DNA from: Caldilineaceae bacterium
GTDB lineage: Bacteria; Chloroflexota; Anaerolineae; Caldilineales; Caldilineaceae
Direction: 5' to 3'
NCBI GenBank assembly: GCA_020433455.1
Contig: JAGRCP010000080.1
Span: 62,001 to 126,000 of the forward strand
Length of the DNA stretch: 64,000 bases
This document shows, in pieces, positions 30,746 through 38,453 of the stretch. A program made the position numbers and the translations under genes. Numbering within the stretch: position 1 is the first letter of the stretch; each line of letters starts with the position of its first letter. Under the pieces are notes generated by a model. It did not search any database. It was not told the DNA's origin and saw only the letters and a program-made list of their open reading frames with translations.

Positions 30746-31675
30746 CTACTCCTCACCCAACAACATTTCCCTGGCCTTGGTCAGCTCCGCTAAATGTTCA
30801 TCGTTCACTTCGGGATAGTGGGGATTGATCTCCATGAGCTTGTCGGCTACGATGGCTGCTACCGCCAGGCGGGTGAACCACTTGTGATCGGCGGGAACGA
30901 CATACCAGGGCGCGCTCCGGGTGCTCGTCCTGGCCAGCATTTCCTCGTAAGCGCGGGTGTAATCATCCCAGTATGCCCGCTCGCGGGCGTCAGCTTCGGA
31001 AAACTTCCAGTTCTTTTCGGGTCGGTCAATGCGTTCCAGAAAACGTTCCTTTTGCTCATCCCTGGAAACGTTGAGGAAAATCTTCACGATATGAATGCCC
31101 TGGTTGGTCAGGTACTTTTCGTGGTTATTGATCTCCGCATAGCGCCGCGTCCAAACATCTTCGTCCTTTAACTCGGGCGGCAGATGTTGACCGTCCAGAA
31201 TCGCGGGATGCACCTTCACCACCAGCACTTCCTCATAATATGAACGATTAAAAATGCCGATGCGTCCCCTTTCCGGCATTGCCTTGTGAGTGCGCCACAG
31301 GTAGTCATGATCCAGCTCCTCGGGACTGGGCGCCTTGAAGCTGTAGACCTGGGTGCCTTGGGGGTTCAGCCCGCGCATGACGTGCTTGATGGCGCTGTCC
31401 TTGCCGGCGGCATCCCGGGCTTGCAGAATGATGAGCAGGGCATCGGTGTTTTCCGCGTAGAGCCGCTCCTGATATTCAAAAAGGAGGCTGATGCCGTCCT
31501 TGAGCATTTTCCGCGCTTCTTTTTTCTTGATAAAGCTGCCCTTGTAGCCGGGATCGTAATCGCTCAGTTTGACCTTCTTTTTGGCCGGCGCGACCACAAA
31601 AGGCCGGATAAAATCGGCGATATCCTGTTGCCGATCGCCATCATCTTCAAACGGTTCTTGTTTCTTCTTCGCCAT
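30746..31675 (-). CDS. ppk2: Polyphosphate kinase 2 (polyphosphate:nucleotide phosphotransferase)
   Basis: 309 residues, cytoplasmic, one PPK2 domain. Walker A-like ILQARDAAGKDSAIKH lies near residues 80-95, the lid/Walker B region GRIGIFNRSYYEEVLVV near 137-153, and the basic segment ERIDRPEKNWKFS follows. These single-domain enzymes use polyphosphate to phosphorylate nucleoside mono- or diphosphates; AMP and ADP cannot be separated by eye. The gene lies 137 nt downstream of fadD on the same strand. A link is plausible, since fatty-acid activation releases AMP and PPi and this enzyme could recycle the AMP. That link is inference. Confidence 0.93.
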   Translation of the reverse strand: MAKKKQEPFEDDGDRQQDIADFIRPFVVAPAKKKVKLSDYDPGYKGSFIKKKEARKMLKDGISLLFEYQERLYAENTDALLIILQARDAAGKDSAIKHVMRGLNPQGTQVYSFKAPSPEELDHDYLWRTHKAMPERGRIGIFNRSYYEEVLVVKVHPAILDGQHLPPELKDEDVWTRRYAEINNHEKYLTNQGIHIVKIFLNVSRDEQKERFLERIDRPEKNWKFSEADARERAYWDDYTRAYEEMLARTSTRSAPWYVVPADHKWFTRLAVAAIVADKLMEINPHYPEVNDEHLAELTKAREMLLGEE

Positions 31676-31812
31676 CTCTTTCTCCCTTCTTTTGCCTCGT
31701 CAGGCGGCTAAACGCGAATCGGACGGATTTCACGAATCTGCGCGGGTCTTAACCCCCCGCGCAGTCCGCTCGATCCGCCCGATTTGCACTCTATCCAGGC
31801 TACGGGGCCGGT

Positions 31813-33549
31813 TTAGCCCTGCTCGCTCTCGTAGCGTTCCTTCTCTTCCTGCACCAGTTCGCGCCGCAACACCTTGCCGATTTGGGTCTTGGGCAGCTCA
31901 TCCCGGAACTCGTACAGGCGCGGCACCTTGTAGGGGGCCAGATTTTCCCGGCAATAGGCGTCGATCTCTTCCTGGGTTGCGCTCTTGCCGTCGCCCAGCA
32001 CAATGAATGCCTTCACCGTCTCGCCACGCTTGGGGTGGGGTGATCCGATGACCGCAGCTTCCATAATGGCCGGGTGGGCGAAGAGGACCTCCTCCACCTC
32101 GCGCGGCACAATGTTGTAGCCGCCGGCAATGATGAGGTCCTTCTTGCGGTCCACAATGTAGAAGTAGCCGTCATCATCCATTTTGGCGATGTCGCCGGTG
32201 TGCAGCCAGCCGTCGGGGCTGAGCGTCTTAGCCGTCTCGTCATCCCGCCCCCAATACCCCTTCATGACCTGGGGACCCCTCACCCGCAACTCGCCTTCGT
32301 CGCCCACGGGCAGTACGGTGAATTCTCCCTGCTCATCGGGCTCCAGCGAGATGATTTGGGCGCCCGTATTGGGCAGCGGCAGGCCGATGGAGCCGATACG
32401 CCGCTCTCCGTAAATGGGATTGGCGTGGGTGACGGGCGAGGTTTCGGTCATGCCGAAGCCTTCGACCAGGCGTCCGCCGGTGATCTCCTCGAACTGCTGC
32501 GCAACCTCCACCGGCAGGGCCGAGCCGCCACTCAGGCATGCCTTGATGGAGCGCAGGTTATACTCCTGCACCTTGGGGTGATTGATGATGCCGATATACA
32601 TGGCCGGCACGCCGGGATAGAGAGTGACTTTTTCGTTCTGGATTACATCCAGAATATGGCTCGTGTTGCGCGGGTCTGGCACAATGACCAGCTCGCTGCC
32701 GGCAAAGATAGTAAAGAGCATGGCCACAGTCATGCCGTAGACGTGAAACGCGGGCAAAGCGAAAAGGGTTCGCTCCTTGCCATACTCAATTTTGGCAAAC
32801 CAGGCGTCCATCTGAGCGGAATTGCCCACCAGGTTGTGATGGGTAAGCATGGCGGCTTTGGGCACGCCCGTGGTGCCGCCCGTGTATTGGAAAAGGACCG
32901 GATCATCCAACGCGACCTTGACGTCCGGCGGCGACGAAGGCTGGGTATTCAGTAGGCTGCCGAAGCGATGAATATCCGACGCCTCAGGTACGTCAGCCAT
33001 CTGGCCTGCGCTGCGTACCTGACGCTCCACCAATTTGCTGAAAGGCCAGCTCAACGAGTCGGGCACATCGGCAACAATGACATTCCTTACGTTTACCTGA
33101 TCCCGAATCTGTTGCAGGCGGGGGTAGAGACCGCTCATAATGATGATGGTCTCTGCACCGCTGTCCGAAAGCTGATGATGCAACTCCCGGGGCGTGTAGG
33201 TGGGATTGGTGTTGACGACAGTTCCTCCAGCTTTGAGAACGCCGTAAAAGGCAATGACGGTCTCCGGCAGGTTCGGCAGCATGATAGCCACCCGATCGCC
33301 CGGCTTGACGCCCATGCCGATCAGCGCATGGGCAAAGCGATTGCTCTGCCGATCCAGCTCCCGATAGGTCATTCTGGATTGAATAACCAAGCCGAGGGGC
33401 AGGTATTTAAGCACCATGCGCACGGCAATATTGTTCGGGTACTTTGCCGCTGAATCGTGCAGCACTTCGTGCAGGGGGATCGCGGGGATATCAATGGTTG
33501 TCGGCACGCCTTCCTCGTAGTGAGCGGTCCAGGGATGCTCGGAATACAT
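31813..33549 (-). CDS. fadD: Long-chain fatty-acid-CoA ligase
   Basis: 578 residues from ATG 33549, chosen because AAAGGAGGGG stands just upstream; the open frame continues to 33639 but without family similarity. It is an adenylate-forming enzyme with the AMP-binding P-loop YTGGTTGVPKAA (about 216-228), the GYWGRDDET region, TGDIAKMDDDGYFYIVDRKK with the hinge DRKKDLI, and the C-terminal catalytic Lys in PKTQIGKVLRREL. It turns fatty acids, ATP and CoA into acyl-CoA, AMP and PPi at the inner membrane face. It is transcribed toward ppk2 and divergently from the OsmC-like gene. Confidence 0.94.
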   Translation of the reverse strand: MYSEHPWTAHYEEGVPTTIDIPAIPLHEVLHDSAAKYPNNIAVRMVLKYLPLGLVIQSRMTYRELDRQSNRFAHALIGMGVKPGDRVAIMLPNLPETVIAFYGVLKAGGTVVNTNPTYTPRELHHQLSDSGAETIIIMSGLYPRLQQIRDQVNVRNVIVADVPDSLSWPFSKLVERQVRSAGQMADVPEASDIHRFGSLLNTQPSSPPDVKVALDDPVLFQYTGGTTGVPKAAMLTHHNLVGNSAQMDAWFAKIEYGKERTLFALPAFHVYGMTVAMLFTIFAGSELVIVPDPRNTSHILDVIQNEKVTLYPGVPAMYIGIINHPKVQEYNLRSIKACLSGGSALPVEVAQQFEEITGGRLVEGFGMTETSPVTHANPIYGERRIGSIGLPLPNTGAQIISLEPDEQGEFTVLPVGDEGELRVRGPQVMKGYWGRDDETAKTLSPDGWLHTGDIAKMDDDGYFYIVDRKKDLIIAGGYNIVPREVEEVLFAHPAIMEAAVIGSPHPKRGETVKAFIVLGDGKSATQEEIDAYCRENLAPYKVPRLYEFRDELPKTQIGKVLRRELVQEEKERYESEQG

Positions 33550-33878
33550 CGCCCCTCCTTTGAGTATAGGGTAAAAGCTGATTGGATTTAGGGAGCAAAA
33601 ATAAGCCGGGTCGCAACGCACATTCAAGCACACATTCAAATGTATACGCGGTACAGAAAATTTACCTGACTGTCGTTCCGGTCCGGTTGCGGCGAACTAT
33701 CGGCTGCACGGCAATTCCTCCATACGGTTATCACCGCGGTCGCATTTCAATATAACCGCTTCCTTTGACAACAGGACGGGGGGCAACATATACTCAGTTA
33801 AGGAAATGGAGACGCCGAAAGGCCTAACGTAACGTTCATCATAGCGGGAAAGCGACGATTTCGTCAAAGCGAGTTGAT
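33550..33878. other. Divergent regulatory region between fadD and the OsmC-like gene
   Basis: 329 bp without a supported gene. On the plus strand TTGACA (33765-33770), an 18-nt spacer and TATACT (33789-33794) make a good promoter for the OsmC-like gene, ending 84 nt upstream of its ATG. No convincing fadD promoter was picked out. Confidence 0.6.
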
Positions 33879-34316
33879 ATGTCAAAAACGCGCGTAAAAT
33901 GGGTGGAAGAAAGAACCTTCCTGGGCATTGACGTCAACGGAAACAGCGCAGTCATGTCGGGCAAGGACGGGCCCGGCGTCAGCCCCATGCAGATGTTGCT
34001 GCTGGGGTTGGGCGGTTGCTCTCTTATCGACGTCAACATAATTTTGGATAAGCAGCGTACGCCTGCCGCAGGGGCGGAGGTGGAGATTGATTCTTTCCGC
34101 CGCAGCGAAGGCGATTATCCCCGCCCGTGGGAGACCATCCACATGCACTTTATCATCTACGGCGATGATCTGGACGAGAAGAAGGTGGAGCGGGCTGTCC
34201 AGTTGAGCATTGACAAATATTGCGGCGCGCATGCCACCTTGGCCGGCACGGCCAAAATTACCCACGATTTTGAGATTCGGGCTGCTCAGGAGGCGAATAA
34301 AAGAACCGATGGCTAA
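33879..34316 (+). CDS. OsmC-family peroxidase-like protein
   Basis: 145 residues with the OsmC/Ohr fold. The two redox cysteines are present at about Cys47 (LGGCSLIDV) and Cys115 (DKYCGAHATL), and GPGVSPMQMLLLGLGG is the family's dimer-helix signature. OsmC proteins reduce organic or lipid hydroperoxides with these cysteines. This one is nearer the YhfA-like branch than Ohr, judged by the missing Ohr motifs. It overlaps the next gene by 8 nt, so the two are translationally coupled. Confidence 0.9.
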   Translation: MSKTRVKWVEERTFLGIDVNGNSAVMSGKDGPGVSPMQMLLLGLGGCSLIDVNIILDKQRTPAAGAEVEIDSFRRSEGDYPRPWETIHMHFIIYGDDLDEKKVERAVQLSIDKYCGAHATLAGTAKITHDFEIRAAQEANKRTDG

Positions 34317-35106
34317 GAACAGACGGCTTTCCAACTCCACTCTTGTCGAACAGGTAATCGATCGAGCCCTCAACTCGTTAGATGATGCGGACGCGCAGGC
34401 CGCCGCACAGCGCATCAATGAATTGCGTCCGCGTTTTTCCCAGGAGAATGAAGCCGTCGATTTGGACGCGTTGATCCGCACGCTCATCCAACGCAAGGCT
34501 GTTCAAACCGGCATGGTAGGGGCGGCTACGTCGGGCGCGGCCTTTATTCCCGGCCTGGGAACATTGACAACGCTGGTGTTGGGCACAGCTGCCGATCTGA
34601 GCGTGAGCCTGCGCCTCCAAACCGAGTTAGTGCTGGAGATTGCCGCAGCCTCCGGTCACGAATTCTCCTCCGACGAGTGGCGCAACGCGGTCATGTTGGT
34701 CACAGGCGTAAGCGTCGGCGCCGAGCAACTCTTCACCGAAGCAGGCAAGCGTCTGGCCCGCAAGAGTTCGCGTCGCTTTGCCGGACGCAGCTTTGTCAAG
34801 GCCATCCCCGTTATCGGCATTATCGCTTCAGCTGCCGCCAATATGCTGGCAACCTACGTCATCGGCAAGCGCGCCCAGGCTTACTTTGTCCTCGGTCCTG
34901 GGGCCATGGAATCGCCGGCCGACATTGTCCGATCCCTCTCCGGCGTAGACGAGCGGATGCTGCTCCAGGCGCTGGGCGATGCATTCCAGACAATCGGCAG
35001 CGCTTTGGCCACCGGCATAACCGGTGCGGGTCGGCAGGTTGCAAGTGCGGGCGCAACGGGCCTCGGTGCGATCCCTGTTCGTCTGACGCGCGGGCGTAAC
35101 GAATAA
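34309..35106 (+). CDS. EcsC-family protein
   Basis: 265 residues from ATG 34309; the longer open frame to 34210 lies inside the OsmC gene and is not used. The helical, glycine-rich core (AAFIPGLGTLTTLVLGTAADL, residues about 80-100) and the later IPVIGIIASAAANMLATYVIG hydrophobic hairpin (about 165-185) match the EcsC/DUF697-like pattern. Function is not established; EcsC proteins are linked to membrane and secretion physiology in other bacteria. AGGAGG lies about 15 nt upstream. The gene is coupled to the OsmC-like gene, which hints at a role in oxidative or membrane stress, by inference only. Confidence 0.75.
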   Translation: MAKNRRLSNSTLVEQVIDRALNSLDDADAQAAAQRINELRPRFSQENEAVDLDALIRTLIQRKAVQTGMVGAATSGAAFIPGLGTLTTLVLGTAADLSVSLRLQTELVLEIAAASGHEFSSDEWRNAVMLVTGVSVGAEQLFTEAGKRLARKSSRRFAGRSFVKAIPVIGIIASAAANMLATYVIGKRAQAYFVLGPGAMESPADIVRSLSGVDERMLLQALGDAFQTIGSALATGITGAGRQVASAGATGLGAIPVRLTRGRNE

Positions 35107-35165
35107 ACTTGTAGGTTTCTCTTTCTGGTTCCTCGTTTCTATTTTCTCATTCCGGAGTTTTTTTC

Positions 35166-36944
35166 ATGCGAATGTCGCAGCTTTTTTTCCAAACCCTGCG
35201 CGAGGTCCCCGCAGATGCTGAGATCGTCAGCCACCAGCTTATGCTGCGGGCCAGCCTCATGCGCCAACTGGCTGCGGGCATTTTTGATTACATGCCCCTT
35301 GGCCTGCGCGTCAAGCACAAGTGCGAAAACATCATGCGCGCCGAGATGGACGCCATCGGCGGTCAGGAAGTCGTTCTGCCCGTGGTCCATCCCGCCGAGG
35401 TGTGGCAGCGCAGCAACCGCTGGTACGAAATCGGCAGCGATTTGATGCGTATGAAAGATCGGAGTGATCGCGACATGGTGCTGGCCATGACCCACGAAGA
35501 GGTGATGGCCGATCTGGTGCAGCAGGTGGTGAGCAGCTATCGCCAACTGCCTTTTATCCTCTACCAGATTCAGACAAAGTTTCGGGATGAGCCCCGACCC
35601 CGGGCCGGCATGATCCGCGTGCGCGAATTTACCATGAAGGACGCCTACACCTTCGATCTGGACGGGGAAGGTCTGGACGCCGTCTACCCCCAATTTTACC
35701 AGGCCTACTTCAACATTTTCCGCCGCTGCGGGCTGGACGTCATCGCCGTAGAGAGCGACGTGGGCATGATGGGCGGGACCATGGCCCACGAATTTATGGC
35801 CCTTACCCCCATCGGCGAAGATACCCTCCTCCTCTGCGACGCCTGCGGTTATAAGGCCAATCGCCAGGTGGCCGAGTTCCGCAAGCCCGCGCCGTCGGAG
35901 GAAGAGGCGCTCTCCCTGGAAGAGGTCTACACGCCCGATGTAAACACCATCGCCAAGCTGGCTGAATTCCTGGATATTCCCGAAAGCAAGACCGCCAAGG
36001 CCGTCTTCATGGTGGCGGAAATGGCGGATGACAAGGGCGACCCGCGTGAACAGTTCGTCTTTGCCGTGGTGCGGGGCGATATGGAACTGAACGAGACCAA
36101 GCTGACCAACGCGATCAAGGCCCGCCGCCTGCGTCCGGCCCGGGCGGAGGAGATTCAGGCCATCGGTGCGGAGGCGGGCTACGGTTCGCCTATCGGCATT
36201 GACCGCGCTCAGACCCTCCTGATAGTAGATGATCTGGTCGCCGCCGCCCCCAACCTGGTGGCGGGCGCCAACAAGGCGGGCTACCACTTCCGCAACGTCA
36301 ACTATGGCCGGGATTATGAAGCCGATATCGTGACGGATCTGGTTGCAGCGGGGGAAGGAGACGCCTGTCCCGTCTGCGGCCGGCCCCTGCACGCCGTGCG
36401 CGGCGTGGAGGTGGGCAACATCTTCAAGCTGGGGACCAAGTATAGCGAAGCCATGGGCGCCTACTACCTGGATGAGAACGGCGAGCGCAAGCCCATCGTC
36501 ATGGGATCGTACGGCATCGGCACGGGGCGCCTCATGGCTTGCGTCATTGAGGAACATAACGACGAATTCGGCATCAAGTGGCCCATCACCATCGCGCCCT
36601 ATCAGGTGATGATTGTGGGATTGGGCACGGCCAAGCAGCCCGACGTGATCGAAGCAACCGAGCGCATCTATGCCGAGTTGACGGCTGCGGGTATTGAGAC
36701 GCTCTATGATGACCGGGACGAGCGCGCCGGGGTTAAGTTTAACGATGCCGATCTTCTGGGCATTCCCTTGCGCCTGACCGTGGGCGGAAGGGGGCTTAAG
36801 AGCGGGCAATTGGAACTTAAGCTGCGCCGGGACGGCAGTCAATACGATATTCCGACGAATGACGTAGTCGCCGCACTAAAGCGGATCATCGCCGAGGAAG
36901 AGGCGCTCATCCGGGCGACGCTCGCGGAAGAGACGCTGGCGTAA
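35166..36944 (+). CDS. proS: Prolyl-tRNA synthetase (bacterial type, with editing domain)
   Basis: 592 residues, class II synthetase. Motif 1 region is LMLRASLMRQLAAGIFDYMP, motif 2 FRDEPRPRAGMIRVREF (about 138-155) and motif 3 MGSYGIGTGRLMACVIE (about 445-461). Between motifs 2 and 3 lies the YbaK-like insertion (about 225-400) that clears Ala-tRNA(Pro), which marks the bacterial form. The C-terminal anticodon-binding domain (about 475-592, TIAPYQVMIVGLG, LYDDRDERAGVKFNDAD) is complete. It is single, with a CCGGAG ribosome site and a terminator after it. Confidence 0.97.
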   Translation: MRMSQLFFQTLREVPADAEIVSHQLMLRASLMRQLAAGIFDYMPLGLRVKHKCENIMRAEMDAIGGQEVVLPVVHPAEVWQRSNRWYEIGSDLMRMKDRSDRDMVLAMTHEEVMADLVQQVVSSYRQLPFILYQIQTKFRDEPRPRAGMIRVREFTMKDAYTFDLDGEGLDAVYPQFYQAYFNIFRRCGLDVIAVESDVGMMGGTMAHEFMALTPIGEDTLLLCDACGYKANRQVAEFRKPAPSEEEALSLEEVYTPDVNTIAKLAEFLDIPESKTAKAVFMVAEMADDKGDPREQFVFAVVRGDMELNETKLTNAIKARRLRPARAEEIQAIGAEAGYGSPIGIDRAQTLLIVDDLVAAAPNLVAGANKAGYHFRNVNYGRDYEADIVTDLVAAGEGDACPVCGRPLHAVRGVEVGNIFKLGTKYSEAMGAYYLDENGERKPIVMGSYGIGTGRLMACVIEEHNDEFGIKWPITIAPYQVMIVGLGTAKQPDVIEATERIYAELTAAGIETLYDDRDERAGVKFNDADLLGIPLRLTVGGRGLKSGQLELKLRRDGSQYDIPTNDVVAALKRIIAEEEALIRATLAEETLA

Positions 36945-36969
36945 TTTATTTGGGCGCAGAGAAAATCCG

Positions 36970-37012
36970 GAGATCACAGGGGCGTTTGTTGTCCTCTGTG
37001 ATCTCTCTTTTT
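36970..37012 (+). terminator. Rho-independent terminator of proS
   Basis: A 13-bp stem with one G-U pair (36970-36982 with 36993-37005), a 10-nt loop and a following TCTTTTT tract. It begins 26 nt after the proS stop. Confidence 0.85.
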
Positions 37013-37043
37013 CCGGCCTCTACTTTCCTGAAGATACAAAACT

Positions 37044-38438
37044 ATGCTCCCTGATCCAACGACCGCACCCGCGGATTTCGCCTACTACAACGTCATCGAC
37101 CAGATCTATCACGTGGAGTGGTCCGCACCCAAACTGGCGCGCCTGGAATTACTGCGCCGTTCCATTCGCACCCTCTGGCCAGATGGTCACCCCACCCGCC
37201 TGCTTCATGTCGCGGGCACGGGCGGCAAAGGCTCTACCTGCCGCTTTCTGGAGGTGGGCCTGGGTACGGTTGCACGCGCCGGCTCTTTTATGAGTCCCCA
37301 CATCTTTGATTACCGGGAACGCTTCAGCATCAACGGCGAATTTGCCGCGCGTGAATCCATTATGCGGGCGTGGGAGACGCGCGTCAGGCCCTTTTGCGTC
37401 CAACTGGCTTTGGATGAGCCGCATCATGCGCATAGCTTTCTGGAGACGTCCATTCTCATTGCCCTGGTTCTCTTCCAGGAAGCGGGCATAGAATGGGCCG
37501 CGATTGAGACAGGCGTAGGCGGGCGCTATGATCAGACCCGGGCCCTGGACGTGGAAGCGACGCTTCTTACCAACGTGGGCAGCGATCACGCCCACATGCT
37601 GGGTCGGGAACAGTGGCAGCGCGCGCTGGACAAGGCGGGCATTGCCCGGCCCGCGGTTCCCTTTTTTACCAGCGCGCAGGATGAATTGACGCTGAAAGTG
37701 GTGCGGGAGATCTGCGCCGCCGTCGGCGCGCCGCTGCAGATTGTGGGCGCGGCGGATGTGGAGGCGCTGGGGGAGGACCTTGCCGCCTGGTTCGATCCAC
37801 CCACGCCGCCCGATTCGCTCCTCAACGCGCATTACCAGCGCTGGAATGCCGCGCTGGCCCTTGCCGCTATCCGCGGTCTGCTGCCGGATATCGATCAGCG
37901 CGTCGTGCTGGCCGCCTTCCGCGACGCTCAGTTACTGGGCCGCTTCTGGCAGGTGAATGAGTATACCTACGCCGACATTGCCCACAATGCGGAAAAGATC
38001 GCGGCCTTGGCCAAAGAAATCGACGTGCGCTTTGCCGGTCGTGGGCGCATCCTGGTCGTAGGCCTATCGGGCCGGCGCGCGCCTCTGCAAGTTTTCCCTG
38101 CTCTGGCCGACATAGCCAAGGCCATCATTGTCACCGGCGCTTCCTTTAAGGGGCAGGACCCCGGCGAGGTCCGCCGTCAGCTCGACGCCCTCAACCTGGA
38201 TATTCCCACGCTGGTTATCAGCGAGCCGCGTCAGGCGCTGGAACTGGCCGACTCCATGCGCCACGACGATGACGTTATCATCCTCACCGGCTCGACTTAC
38301 ATGATCGAACAGGTGCTTAACCCTGACCCCTATTTGCGCACCATGAGCGCAACCTTCGGCTGGCGCATGGACGAGAAGACCAAAGCCAGCGGCACCGTTA
38401 CGCTGGACCTGCCGACCGGACCGTCGGTGGTACGCTGA
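37044..38438 (+). CDS. FolC-like Mur ligase (folylpolyglutamate synthase family)
   Basis: 464 residues. The ATP-binding loop is HVAGTGGKGSTCRFLE (near residue 55; FolC usually has AGTNGKGS, so Asn is Gly here). FMSPHIFDYRERFSINGE and the ETGVGGRYDQTRA and LLTNVGSDHAHMLG segments follow the FolC order of the central domain. The C-terminal domain has GRFWQVNEYTYADIAHN, where FolC normally reads DGAHN. Most likely it adds glutamate to folates, but the two motif changes leave room for another amide ligation. It is followed after 15 nt by a glycosyltransferase on the same strand. Confidence 0.82.
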   Translation: MLPDPTTAPADFAYYNVIDQIYHVEWSAPKLARLELLRRSIRTLWPDGHPTRLLHVAGTGGKGSTCRFLEVGLGTVARAGSFMSPHIFDYRERFSINGEFAARESIMRAWETRVRPFCVQLALDEPHHAHSFLETSILIALVLFQEAGIEWAAIETGVGGRYDQTRALDVEATLLTNVGSDHAHMLGREQWQRALDKAGIARPAVPFFTSAQDELTLKVVREICAAVGAPLQIVGAADVEALGEDLAAWFDPPTPPDSLLNAHYQRWNAALALAAIRGLLPDIDQRVVLAAFRDAQLLGRFWQVNEYTYADIAHNAEKIAALAKEIDVRFAGRGRILVVGLSGRRAPLQVFPALADIAKAIIVTGASFKGQDPGEVRRQLDALNLDIPTLVISEPRQALELADSMRHDDDVIILTGSTYMIEQVLNPDPYLRTMSATFGWRMDEKTKASGTVTLDLPTGPSVVR

Positions 38439-38453
38439 ATTGAGGCGTGCAAC

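Noticed and set aside
35139-36842. 567-codon minus-strand open frame opposite proS
   Set aside because: GC-rich antisense shadow; the plus strand encodes a complete prolyl-tRNA synthetase.
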